A stretch of DNA of 64,000 bases from CAXBCP01 sp963974055 (GTDB taxonomy: Bacteria > Pseudomonadota > Alphaproteobacteria > MPNO01 > UBA830): positions 186,001 through 250,000 of the forward strand of contig CAXBCP010000002.1 in the NCBI GenBank assembly GCA_963974055.1, given 5' to 3'. The notes below the pieces were generated by a model that saw nothing but the letters and a program-made list of their open reading frames with translations, did not search any database and was not told where the DNA came from. Of this stretch, positions 34,414-42,688 are shown in pieces. How positions within the stretch are numbered: position 1 is the first letter of the stretch; every line of letters starts with the position of its first letter. The position numbers and the translations under genes are program-made.

Positions 34414-35561
34414 CCGAACATCGCCTTGGAATCACCATGAACGGCGTCACGGGCCGCATGGGCACCAACCAGCACCTGATCCGTTCGGTCCTGGCCATTA
34501 TGGAACAGGGCGGCGTCAAACTGGCAAACGGCGACACGGTCATGCCGGACCCGGTCCTGGTCGGCCGCAACGCCGAAAAGGTCGAAGCCCTGGCGAAAAA
34601 ACACGGTGTCGAACGCTGGACGACCGATCTCGACGCCGCGATCGCCGACCCCGGGGACACCCTGTTTTTCGACGCCGCCAGCACCAATCTGCGGGCCGGA
34701 CTTCTGCGCAAGGCGATCGATGCCGGCAAGGATATCTATTGCGAAAAGCCGTCCGCCGCCACGCTCGAAGACGCGCTCGAACTGTACCAGCGGGCCGAAA
34801 AGGCCGGCATCAAACACGGCGTGGTGCAGGACAAGATTTTCCTGCCTGGCCTGCAGAAAATGAAAAAGCTTATGGATGACGGCTTTTTCGGCCGGCTCCT
34901 GTCGGTCAAAATCGATTTCGGATACTGGGTGTTCGAAGGCGACTGGAAAGAGGCCCAGCGGCCGAGCTGGAACTACCGCAAGGCCGATGGCGGCGGGATC
35001 ATACTCGATATGATGCCGCACTGGCGCTATGTGCTCGACAACACGTTCGGCAACGTAAAAAGCGTTAGCTGCATGGGCCGCGTGAATATCGAGAAGCGCT
35101 GGGACGAAAACAACGAGCCCTACGACGCCGATGCCGATGACGCGTCCTACGCCCTGATCGAGCTTGAAGGCGGCGCGGTTGCGAATATTTTCGCCTCCTG
35201 GTGTACCCGCGTGCGCAAGGACGACCTGGTGACGTTCCACGCCGACGGCACGCATGGCGCCGCCGTCGCCGGCCTTACGAAATGCCATGTCCAGGACCGC
35301 CCGGGCACGCCGTCGCCGGTCTGGAATCCGGACGAACCCCAGAAAACCGATTTCTTTTCGACATGGACCGAATACGGCGCCGACATGGAATTCGACAACG
35401 GCTTCAAATCCGAGTGGGAGATGTTCATCAAACACCTCTACGAGGACGCCCCGTTCAAGTGGAACCTGCGCGAAGGCGCCAAGGGTCTGCAGCTTGCCGA
35501 AGCCGCGATGCAGAGCTGGCATGAGCGCCGCTGGATCGATATCGGCGAAATAGCGGAGTAA
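34410..35561 (+). CDS. Gfo/Idh/MocA family oxidoreductase
   Basis: A 383-residue NAD(P)-dependent dehydrogenase of the glucose-fructose oxidoreductase/inositol dehydrogenase family. The N-terminus has an unusual LGITMNGVTGRMGTNQHLIR nucleotide-binding region, and EKPSAATLEDALEL is the EKP catalytic motif. The C-terminal domain supplies the substrate pocket. The start overlaps the TetR stop. It probably oxidises a sugar-like alcohol, giving a keto intermediate for the isomerase and aldolase encoded next. Confidence 0.92.
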   Translation: MTEHRLGITMNGVTGRMGTNQHLIRSVLAIMEQGGVKLANGDTVMPDPVLVGRNAEKVEALAKKHGVERWTTDLDAAIADPGDTLFFDAASTNLRAGLLRKAIDAGKDIYCEKPSAATLEDALELYQRAEKAGIKHGVVQDKIFLPGLQKMKKLMDDGFFGRLLSVKIDFGYWVFEGDWKEAQRPSWNYRKADGGGIILDMMPHWRYVLDNTFGNVKSVSCMGRVNIEKRWDENNEPYDADADDASYALIELEGGAVANIFASWCTRVRKDDLVTFHADGTHGAAVAGLTKCHVQDRPGTPSPVWNPDEPQKTDFFSTWTEYGADMEFDNGFKSEWEMFIKHLYEDAPFKWNLREGAKGLQLAEAAMQSWHERRWIDIGEIAE

Positions 35562-35567
35562 CCCCCG

Positions 35568-36734
35568 ATGACAACGCTTACCCTGCCGCAGGCCGATGGC
35601 GGGCTGGAAACGTATACAACCGGCACGCCCCGCGACTTTCCCGAAACAGCCGACCGCCCGTTCAACCGCGTCGCCTACGCGGCGGCGCATGTGGTGCCGA
35701 ATGCCGCGGCCGATAACGATCCGTGGATCGACACCGACATCGACTGGGACACGACGATCGCGTTCCGGCGGCACCTTTGGAATCTGGGGCTCGGCGTTGC
35801 CGAAGCCATGGACACCGCCCAGCGCGGCATGGGCATGGACTGGCCGACATCCCTGGAACTGATCCGGCGCAGCGTCGATGCATCGCAGGACGTGCCGGGC
35901 GCGGTTGTCGCTTCGGGGGCCGGCACCGATCACCTCGCTGCATCGCCGGAAACATCCATCGACGACGTGATCCGGGCCTATGAAGAACAGTGCGAAGCGG
36001 TCGAGGCCTGCGGCGGGCGCATCATTCTGATGGCGAGCCGCGCACTCGCCGCCTGCGCTAAATCGCCGGAAGATTACGGGCGGGTTTATGACCGGATTCT
36101 CGGTGGCGTATCCCAGCCGGTCATCGTTCACTGGCTCGGCGAAATGTTCGATCCCGCCCTTGCCGGGTATTGGGGCCATCCCGACCATCACGCCGCCATG
36201 GATGTCTGTCTCGACGTCCTGAAACGCAACGCCGCAATGGTCGATGGCATAAAGATTTCCCTGCTCGACAAGGACAAGGAAATCAGGCTTCGGCGCGGCC
36301 TCCCCGACGGCGTCCGCATGTATACGGGCGACGACTTCAACTATGCAGAACTGATAGCCGGCGACGGCGAAGGCTATTCCGACGCGCTGCTCGGCATTTT
36401 CGACGCGATCGCGCCGGCTGCCTCCGCGGCACTCACGGCGCTTGCCGGCAACCGTCCGGAGGAATTCCACGATATCTTCGCCCCCACCGTTCCGCTGTCG
36501 CGCCACATCTTCAAAGCGCCCACCCGGTTCTACAAAACCGGCGTCGTCTTCATGGCCTATCTCAACGGCCACCAGGACCATTTCGCGATGGTGGGCGGCC
36601 AGCAGAGCACGCGGTCCATCGTCCACCTCGCGGAAATTTTCCGTCTCGCAGACAAGGCCGGGCTGCTGAAAAACCCGGAAGACGCCGCCGCCCGGATGAG
36701 CCGCGTGACGGCCGTCCACGGCATCGGGGTCTGA
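35568..36734 (+). CDS. DUF993 (dihydrodipicolinate synthase-like) protein
   Basis: A 388-residue protein of DUF993, related to class I aldolases and lyases of the DapA barrel. MVDGIKISLLDKD holds a candidate Schiff-base Lys. The family has no proven reaction but occurs near Gfo/Idh and sugar isomerase genes, as here. It begins six bases after the dehydrogenase and ends three bases before the isomerase. A retro-aldol or dehydration step on a keto sugar is the simplest inference. Confidence 0.87.
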   Translation: MTTLTLPQADGGLETYTTGTPRDFPETADRPFNRVAYAAAHVVPNAAADNDPWIDTDIDWDTTIAFRRHLWNLGLGVAEAMDTAQRGMGMDWPTSLELIRRSVDASQDVPGAVVASGAGTDHLAASPETSIDDVIRAYEEQCEAVEACGGRIILMASRALAACAKSPEDYGRVYDRILGGVSQPVIVHWLGEMFDPALAGYWGHPDHHAAMDVCLDVLKRNAAMVDGIKISLLDKDKEIRLRRGLPDGVRMYTGDDFNYAELIAGDGEGYSDALLGIFDAIAPAASAALTALAGNRPEEFHDIFAPTVPLSRHIFKAPTRFYKTGVVFMAYLNGHQDHFAMVGGQQSTRSIVHLAEIFRLADKAGLLKNPEDAAARMSRVTAVHGIGV

Positions 36735-36737
36735 CCC

Positions 36738-37565
36738 ATGGCCGCCCCGGAATTCGAAAAACTCGCCATCAACCAGGCGACCACCATGGAACAGTGGACG
36801 TTGAGGGAGGCGATCGAAGGATATGCCGCCAGCGACATCCGCGGCATTTCGATCTGGCGCGACAAGCTCGCAGAATGCGGCGTCGACGAGGCGGCGAAAA
36901 TTCTCGCCGATCACGGCATGACCGTCACCGGACTGTGCCGCGGCGGCATGTTCCCGGCGAATGACGCTGCCGGACGCAGGGCGGCGCTCGACGACAACCG
37001 GCGTGCGGTGGACGAAGCCGCGGCCATCGGCGCCCAGTGCCTGATCATGGTCTGCGGCGGTCTGCCCGACGGATCGAAAGACATGATCGACGCCCGGAAA
37101 CAGGTTGAAGACGGCCTCGCGGCGATGCTGCCCCACGCCCGCGACGCCGGTGTGCCGGTGGCGATCGAGCCGCTCCACCCGATGACCGCGGCGGACCGCG
37201 CCTGCGTCAACACGATGGAACACGCGCTCGACCTGTGCGATGCGCTAGGCGACGGAATCGGGGTTGCGGTCGATTGCTATCATGTCTGGTGGGACCCGAA
37301 GCTCGAAGGCCAGATCGCCCGCGCCGGCGACCGGATTCTGGGGTTCCATGTCTGCGACTGGCTGGTCCCGACCGTCGACCTGGTCTGGGACCGCGGCATG
37401 ATGGGGGACGGGGTTATCGACATTCCGCGGATCCGCGGCTGGGTCGAAGCAGCGGGCTATCGCGGATTCAACGAAGTTGAGATATTCTCCGCGCGAAACT
37501 GGTGGAAGCGCGACCCGGTCGAGGTCGTCGACACCTGCATCGAACGGTACAAACACTTCGTATAG
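36738..37565 (+). CDS. Sugar phosphate isomerase/epimerase (xylose isomerase-like TIM barrel)
   Basis: A 275-residue TIM barrel of the AP-endonuclease-2/IolE/hydroxypyruvate isomerase type. Metal ligands are expected at AIEPLHP (Glu), VAVDCYHVWWDP (Asp, His), LGFHVCDW (His) and FNEVEIFS (Glu). The family isomerises or dehydrates sugars and keto-inositols. It fits as the middle step of the five-gene operon. Confidence 0.88.
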   Translation: MAAPEFEKLAINQATTMEQWTLREAIEGYAASDIRGISIWRDKLAECGVDEAAKILADHGMTVTGLCRGGMFPANDAAGRRAALDDNRRAVDEAAAIGAQCLIMVCGGLPDGSKDMIDARKQVEDGLAAMLPHARDAGVPVAIEPLHPMTAADRACVNTMEHALDLCDALGDGIGVAVDCYHVWWDPKLEGQIARAGDRILGFHVCDWLVPTVDLVWDRGMMGDGVIDIPRIRGWVEAAGYRGFNEVEIFSARNWWKRDPVEVVDTCIERYKHFV

Positions 37566-37575
37566 GGGAACTGTA

Positions 37576-38697
37576 ATGGCGAGCGCACTGGGACTTAAAG
37601 AGGTCGGATTTTTCGACTGCGCCGGGGGCGGCCAGATCCGCGTCGACGGCACGACGGCCTATATCGGCCACATGGCGAATCCGTTCGGGACCAGCATCGT
37701 CGACGTCGCCGACCCGAAAAACCCCAAGCTTCTCTCTCACACGGGAATGCCCGACGGCACCCACGCCCACAAGGTGCATGCCCGCGGCGATATCATGGTC
37801 CGTAACCACGAACTGATCGGCCCCGGCAAACCGGACGATTTTTCCGTCGGTGTCGGCATTTACGACGTGTCCGACAAGACCAACCCCCGTCAGATTTCGA
37901 CCTGGGACACGGTCGGGCGCGGCGTTCACCGCTTCGATTTCGACGGCCGCTACATGTATTTTTCGTCTACCGTCGAAGGCTTCCGCGGCCCGATCATGGT
38001 GGTTCTCGACCTCCAGGACCCGGAAAACCCGGTCGAGGTCTGCAAATGGTGGATCCCCGGACAGTGGGAAGCCGGCGGCGAGGTATATCCATGGGGCGAC
38101 GGGCCGGAACCGCGCTGCCACCATCCGCTGCGCATGGGTGACCGGCTGTATATGAGCTACTGGCATCACGGGCTGTTCATCCTCGATATCGAGGACCTGT
38201 CGAACCCGAAAATGGTGTCGTCCTTCAACACCGGACCGACCTTCCCGCATCCGACCCACACCGCGCTGCCCCTGCCCTTCGAGATCGGCGGCCACCGGCA
38301 CATGATCGTCGCCGACGAGGACGTCGCCAAACTGCGGCCGCACGCGCCCGCGTTCATGTGGATGTTCGACATCACCGACGAAACCAACCCGATCCCGATT
38401 TCGTCATGGCAGGCGGACCAGCTCGACACCGTCGGCGAGCCGCAGGGCATCTATACCGGCTGCCATCAGCCGAGCGAGATCATTACCGGCACCGTCATCC
38501 CGTTCGCATGGTTCTCGCAGGGCATCCGCATGCTCGATATCTCTAACCCGCATGCGCCAAAAGAGGTCGGCCATTTCGCGCCGGATCCGCAGCCCGGCTG
38601 CGACCGTCTGTGCGCCAACGACATCACCGTCGACGACCGCGGCCTGATTTACGTGATCGACCGCCTGCGCGGGCTTCATATCGTCGAACAGGTCTGA
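37576..38697 (+). CDS. LVIVD-repeat beta-propeller protein
   Basis: A 373-residue protein of repeated units (for example TSIVDVADPKNPKLLSHTGMP, GVGIYDVSDKTNPRQISTWD) that fold as a beta-propeller. No signal peptide is obvious, so it may be cytoplasmic. The family (LVIVD repeat) has no settled enzyme role. Its ATG at 37576 follows GGGGAAC, 10 bases after the isomerase stop. A role in scaffold or enzyme function in the same pathway is assumed from the operon. Confidence 0.85.
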   Translation: MASALGLKEVGFFDCAGGGQIRVDGTTAYIGHMANPFGTSIVDVADPKNPKLLSHTGMPDGTHAHKVHARGDIMVRNHELIGPGKPDDFSVGVGIYDVSDKTNPRQISTWDTVGRGVHRFDFDGRYMYFSSTVEGFRGPIMVVLDLQDPENPVEVCKWWIPGQWEAGGEVYPWGDGPEPRCHHPLRMGDRLYMSYWHHGLFILDIEDLSNPKMVSSFNTGPTFPHPTHTALPLPFEIGGHRHMIVADEDVAKLRPHAPAFMWMFDITDETNPIPISSWQADQLDTVGEPQGIYTGCHQPSEIITGTVIPFAWFSQGIRMLDISNPHAPKEVGHFAPDPQPGCDRLCANDITVDDRGLIYVIDRLRGLHIVEQV

Positions 38698-38724
38698 TAT
38701 TCAGGCGGGCGCCGGGCAGGACCG

Positions 38725-40035
38725 ATGAACCGGCCCGGCGCCGCTGAAAGTTTCGATGCCGTGGTCCGGCTTTTCGAAGCCGGACAGACCATCGCCGCCG
38801 CGGAAATGTGCGGGCGGTTGCTGGAAAAAACGCCTGGCGACGTTTCGCTCCGCAACATGCTCGGCGTTATTGCCGCACAAGAAGGGCGTTTCGCCGACGC
38901 CGCCGTCTGTTTCCGGGCAGTCGCGGCCGTTGCGCCCGACGATCCCGGCGTGGTCACGAACCTGGCGCAGGCGCTGCTGGAATGCGGCGAGCATACCGAG
39001 GCGCTCGCCCTTTTCAGGCGGGCCGTCGGCGCAGACCTGAAACTGTTCCGCAGCGGCGATCTGGATGTCGGAAAACCGGCTCTGGACGTCCCCCGTATCC
39101 ATCGCCTCAACGACGTCACCGTGGAAACGGGGTACTGGGCGGTCCTCGACGGCGAAAAGATATACACGCGCGAAACATCCAACCTCAACATGGTCAACAG
39201 CCCGGCCATCAAAGGCCGGATAACGACGGACCGCGAATTCGCCGTCCTGTCCGTCCCCGCGATCTCGCAAACCATCGACGAGCCATGCCTTTTTGTTGGC
39301 GGAGACGGCAATTACGCTCACTGGATATACCGGTACCTTATGCGCCTCGCGGCGCTCGACAAGCGGCCCGGCCTCGCGGCGCTTCCATTGCTTGTAGGGG
39401 ACGACATCAGGCCTTACGAGGCGGCCTCCCTCGCGATGGCGGGTTTTGCTGACAATCGCCTCATCCGGGTTCCCCGCCGTGCCGCCGTCCGGTGTCGCGA
39501 CATTCACCTTCCCGTATGCCTGTGGTCCACGCCCGGCCGTATTTCCCATGGAATACACTGGCTCCGGCGGCGGGCGCTTGAAGCCGGCCTTGTGTCCCCG
39601 GATCCGGGCACTCGACGTCTGTTTATATCGCGCCGGGACGCTCCCAGCCGGAAGATGACCAACGAAGACGAAGTCGTTCATGCGCTGGCCCCGCTCGGCT
39701 TTAAATCGGTCGAACTCAGCACGCTGGGTTTTGCCGAACAGGTTTCGCTTTTCGGGCAGGCGGAGATCGTCGTCGCCCCGCACGGCGCAGGCCTCGCCAA
39801 TATCATATTTGCGCCCGCCGCCTGTCGCCTGGTCGAACTGGTCTCCGACCCGATCGCCCATATGTCGGACATTCGGGTAATCCAGGAGGCGATCGGCCAA
39901 CGCGGCATGGTCGTTCCCTGCACGTCCTACGAAATCTATCCGGGCGCGACGCACCCCATGATCCAGCACAGCTTCCGCACCGAACCGGCCGACGTCGTCG
40001 CGGCCGTGGAAACGACGCTTGCCGGTCCGGGTTGA
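38725..40035 (+). CDS. TPR-GT61 (DUF563) glycosyltransferase
   Basis: A 436-residue protein. Residues about 1-100 form TPR-like helical repeats (AGRLLEKTPGDVSLRNMLGV-like and VTNLAQALLECGEHTEALALF), and residues 100-430 match GT61/DUF563. The motif GQAEIVVAPHGAGLANIIFAP is the family signature. It may act on surface glycans. It is 27 bases after the LVIVD gene on the same strand but looks functionally separate. Confidence 0.85.
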   Translation: MNRPGAAESFDAVVRLFEAGQTIAAAEMCGRLLEKTPGDVSLRNMLGVIAAQEGRFADAAVCFRAVAAVAPDDPGVVTNLAQALLECGEHTEALALFRRAVGADLKLFRSGDLDVGKPALDVPRIHRLNDVTVETGYWAVLDGEKIYTRETSNLNMVNSPAIKGRITTDREFAVLSVPAISQTIDEPCLFVGGDGNYAHWIYRYLMRLAALDKRPGLAALPLLVGDDIRPYEAASLAMAGFADNRLIRVPRRAAVRCRDIHLPVCLWSTPGRISHGIHWLRRRALEAGLVSPDPGTRRLFISRRDAPSRKMTNEDEVVHALAPLGFKSVELSTLGFAEQVSLFGQAEIVVAPHGAGLANIIFAPAACRLVELVSDPIAHMSDIRVIQEAIGQRGMVVPCTSYEIYPGATHPMIQHSFRTEPADVVAAVETTLAGPG

Positions 40036-40097
40036 CGGCATGTCTGCTATGCTCTGTTTGCCGTTTCGGGCACCTGTCGGCGGTGCTAACCTTTGCG

Positions 40098-40130
40098 GCA
40101 GATAAACGGCAGATTAAACGGCGGATTACG
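40098..40130 (+). repeat. Imperfect tandem GCAGATTAAACG repeats
   Basis: Three degenerate copies (11, 12 and 10 bases) of a GCAGATTAAACG-like unit sit just upstream of the cupin gene. They might be an operator or leftover slippage; no stronger statement can be made. Confidence 0.5.
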
Positions 40131-40140
40131 CGAGGACCCT

Positions 40141-41298
40141 ATGGCGACATCAACGGACGACACGATCAAACGCGGTGCCAACCGGGAAGCGCGCCTGGAA
40201 TCGGTATACGAAAAGCTCGATTCCCTAGACATGGCGCCCTACTGGGCCGTCAATCCGAACGAAAGCCAGAACGACGAAGACGGCCAGGTCCTCAAGGCCC
40301 GCAAGGCCGTACCCTATATGTGGAAATACGCGGAAATCGAACCTCTGCTCTACGAAGCCGCCGAACTCATCACGATGGACGATTCCGAGCGCCGCTCGAT
40401 CGTGCTGGTGAACCCCGGCCTCGCACCGGTTCGGGCGACCGTATCCACGCTCTATACCGCTTTCCGGCTGAACGATCCGCGCGAAATCATGCCACCGCAC
40501 AGCCATTCGATCAACGCGGTGCGCATCGGCCTGACGGGCGAACGGAATTTTACCGGCGTGGAAGGCGAAGCGATCACGTTCGGTCCCGGCGACGTCGTTC
40601 TCACCCCCGCCGGCGCCTGGCACAATCACGGCAACCATGGCGACGATTTCGCCGTCAATGTCAGCATCCTGGACCTGCCTTTGACCGAAGTCCTCAACGC
40701 CGCGTCGTTCGAGCACGACTACAAGGAAGAGGTCGACGGCAAACTGGTATCGCGGCGCGAACAGACACAGCGGTATACAGACGACCATTCCCACAGAACC
40801 TATGGGTTCGGCGGTCTTCGACCGCGGTTTTTAGACCACAAGCGGGGCACGGGGGTGCATTCGCCCATGTATGTCTATCGCTGGGACAGGACCCGCGAAA
40901 TGCTGGAAAACTTCCGCGACCATGACGGTAGCCCGTGGGACGCGATCCAGGTTGAATATACCGACCCGGTGAACGGCCGCACCGCCTATCCGACGATGAC
41001 GTTCTTCGGCGAATTGCTGCGGCCGTCGGAACACACGCTGGCGCAGCAGCAGAATGCCAGCCAGGTCGTCATTCCGTTCCACGGCAAGGGATACAGCATC
41101 GTCGGGGGCAAGCGCTTCGACTGGGTGCCCTATGACGCGATCGCCATCCCGGGCGGCGAATGGTACGAGCACGTCAACGGATCGGACAGCGAAGACGCCA
41201 TTCTGTTCGCCGCCAGCGACGAGCCGGTGCTCAAGGCTTTGGGGTTTTATCAGCGTCAGGGAAAAACCGCGGACGGCGAAATCGTTTCGCTCGACTAG
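40141..41298 (+). CDS. Gentisate 1,2-dioxygenase-like bicupin
   Basis: A 385-residue bicupin with the N-terminal HxH metal motif PPHSHSINAVRIGL and a downstream PAGAWHNHGNHG. This looks like gentisate or 1-hydroxy-2-naphthoate dioxygenases, iron enzymes that open aromatic rings. The second cupin (residues 270-370) has lost most His ligands, as usual for the family. GAGGACCCT is before the ATG. No other aromatic-degradation gene is nearby, so its substrate and pathway remain open. Confidence 0.83.
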   Translation: MATSTDDTIKRGANREARLESVYEKLDSLDMAPYWAVNPNESQNDEDGQVLKARKAVPYMWKYAEIEPLLYEAAELITMDDSERRSIVLVNPGLAPVRATVSTLYTAFRLNDPREIMPPHSHSINAVRIGLTGERNFTGVEGEAITFGPGDVVLTPAGAWHNHGNHGDDFAVNVSILDLPLTEVLNAASFEHDYKEEVDGKLVSRREQTQRYTDDHSHRTYGFGGLRPRFLDHKRGTGVHSPMYVYRWDRTREMLENFRDHDGSPWDAIQVEYTDPVNGRTAYPTMTFFGELLRPSEHTLAQQQNASQVVIPFHGKGYSIVGGKRFDWVPYDAIAIPGGEWYEHVNGSDSEDAILFAASDEPVLKALGFYQRQGKTADGEIVSLD

Positions 41299-41337
41299 CG
41301 TCCGACCGGCAGAGAAATACCGTATGCTTCCCGGCGG

Positions 41338-41913
41338 TCAGAACCCGCCGGACCGGTTGACGCCTGCACTGACGGGTTCGGGAATATCGATATCCTCATC
41401 GTCCGGGTGGTCCGACGACGGATTGTCCTGCGGCTCGATGGCATCGATCAGATCGTTGCCCGCGTCGACCGGCACGGTCTCGGCAGTATCCGGAGCGTCC
41501 GCCCCGGCCGGGCTCTCTTTGGGCGTGGAATCGCCGGGGACAGGGTCGCCGGCCTGAACCGCGGGGGGATAATCCGGCGCAGCCGGCGGCGGCGCGGGTG
41601 TCGGCGGAGCCGCACCGGCAACAGGCTCGTACACGGCGACTTTCGGCTCCGCTTCGCGCCAGGACGACGTCCGGGCGACATACAGATCGAAATCGGCCTG
41701 GAGCCGAAGCCACAATTCGGCGGTCGTGCCGAAATACTTGGCGAACCGCAACGCCGTATCGGGAGTAACGCCGCGCTTGCCAGCAACGATATCGCTGATC
41801 CGGCCGACCGGTACATCGATATCCCGGGCCAGCTTGTTGCGGCTGACCCCCAGCGGGGTCATTACCTGATCGAACAGGATCTTTCCAGGATGTTTGGGTT
41901 CTGTATCAGTCAT
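41338..41913 (-). CDS. HigA-like XRE regulator with long acidic tail, no toxin
   Basis: A 191-residue protein. Residues 1-95 resemble HigA antitoxins (HPGKILFDQVMTPLGVSRNKLARDIDVPVGRISDIVAGKRGVTPDTALRFAKYFGTTAELWLRLQ-type helix-turn-helix). The rest is a Pro/Ala/Asp-rich tail (about 100 residues) ending in many acidic residues. HigA is normally about 100 residues and follows a HigB gene; none is found in the 130 bases upstream. It may be a free transcriptional regulator. Confidence 0.82.
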   Translation of the reverse strand: MTDTEPKHPGKILFDQVMTPLGVSRNKLARDIDVPVGRISDIVAGKRGVTPDTALRFAKYFGTTAELWLRLQADFDLYVARTSSWREAEPKVAVYEPVAGAAPPTPAPPPAAPDYPPAVQAGDPVPGDSTPKESPAGADAPDTAETVPVDAGNDLIDAIEPQDNPSSDHPDDEDIDIPEPVSAGVNRSGGF

Positions 41914-42045
41914 GAATGCCAGCCGTATCCCGCAGCACGGTATACTTTACCGAATGAACGCGCGTTTGAGTATAGGGAAAATTGCGGATAAAGGAAAGGG
42001 TTGCATAATCGCGCCCCCAGCAGAGAACGAATATTCCGTTTACCG

Positions 42046-42450
42046 TTAAGCCGCTTTCCGGAATGGCCAGACACCCTTGCGGCTGCCGTCCGGGGCGCAC
42101 AGACCGAGGTCGGCGCGCAGATCAACCGCAAGCCGGGACTCGATGGAACTCAGGAAAAAGCGGATCGATTCCTCGCGTTTGATATTTTCATGCCGTTGCG
42201 CCTCGAAAAGGTCGGCCATGTCCGCCAGCACCTGTTTATAGGCATCGACGAGCAACGCGCCTTTTCTTTCGCGCTCGACGAACAGGTCGCGCATTTCACG
42301 GAATTCATTGCGCATTTCCTGCATGCAGGTTTCGACGGCGGCAAGCCGGTCGGACACGGGATCGCCATCCGGCGTTCTCAGCGCCCCCGGTAATTTGCTC
42401 TCCACCAGTTCCCGCGGATCGAACCTTTTAGCAACGGTCATTCTCTTCAC
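42046..42450 (-). CDS. Hypothetical protein with coiled-coil region
   Basis: A 134-residue protein with predicted helices and a coiled coil between about 30 and 110 (CMQEMRNEFREMRDLFVERERKG). No membrane or signal segment is visible. The start may be GTG at 42450 or ATG at 42441; neither has a strong ribosome-binding site. No family recognised. It lies upstream of HigA-like gene, same strand. Confidence 0.5.
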   Translation of the reverse strand: MKRMTVAKRFDPRELVESKLPGALRTPDGDPVSDRLAAVETCMQEMRNEFREMRDLFVERERKGALLVDAYKQVLADMADLFEAQRHENIKREESIRFFLSSIESRLAVDLRADLGLCAPDGSRKGVWPFRKAA

Positions 42451-42508
42451 CCGATCAGTGTTTAACGCCGACGATCGGATTCCCCCCGACCTGGCTTGAT
42501 CCCAATCA

Positions 42509-42526
42509 TTTACCGATAGTGGTAAA
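42509..42526. promoter_or_regulatory. TTTACC-N6-GGTAAA inverted repeat
   Basis: A perfect 6-bp inverted repeat with a 6-base spacer in the region between the hypothetical gene and the polysaccharide cluster. It has the form of a small regulator's operator. No binding protein can be assigned. Confidence 0.45.
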
Positions 42527-42616
42527 GGAGACGTAAACGCCGGACAAAAATTCGTTCGTGAAAAAACGTGCTACCGCCCACCGGACAAGCCCCGCGGCGA
42601 TTCGATTCGATGGCGC

Positions 42617-42631
42617 TTAACCCAACCTTAA
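42617..42631 (+). promoter_or_regulatory. CtrA-type site (TTAA-N7-TTAA) before the polysaccharide operon
   Basis: TTAA, seven bases CCCAACC, then TTAA. It matches the CtrA core and lies 58 bases before the first gene of the polysaccharide cluster. Confidence 0.6.
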
Positions 42632-42688
42632 TCTTAATCCGGGACGCTCTCGCCAGTTCTGTATTTCAGCTCGACGGGGGGAAAAGCG

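Noticed and set aside
34284..37223. A very long antisense open frame (979 codons) opposite the dehydrogenase, DUF993 and isomerase genes
   Set aside because: It lies across several well-supported plus-strand genes with recognisable families. High GC content gives long antisense frames, and this one has no domain or low-complexity pattern of a real protein.
41914..42131. A HigB toxin gene upstream of the HigA-like gene
   Set aside because: Small frames in this interval show none of the RelE/HigB conserved residues, such as the IRxNxQWRICF-like ending, so no toxin was called.
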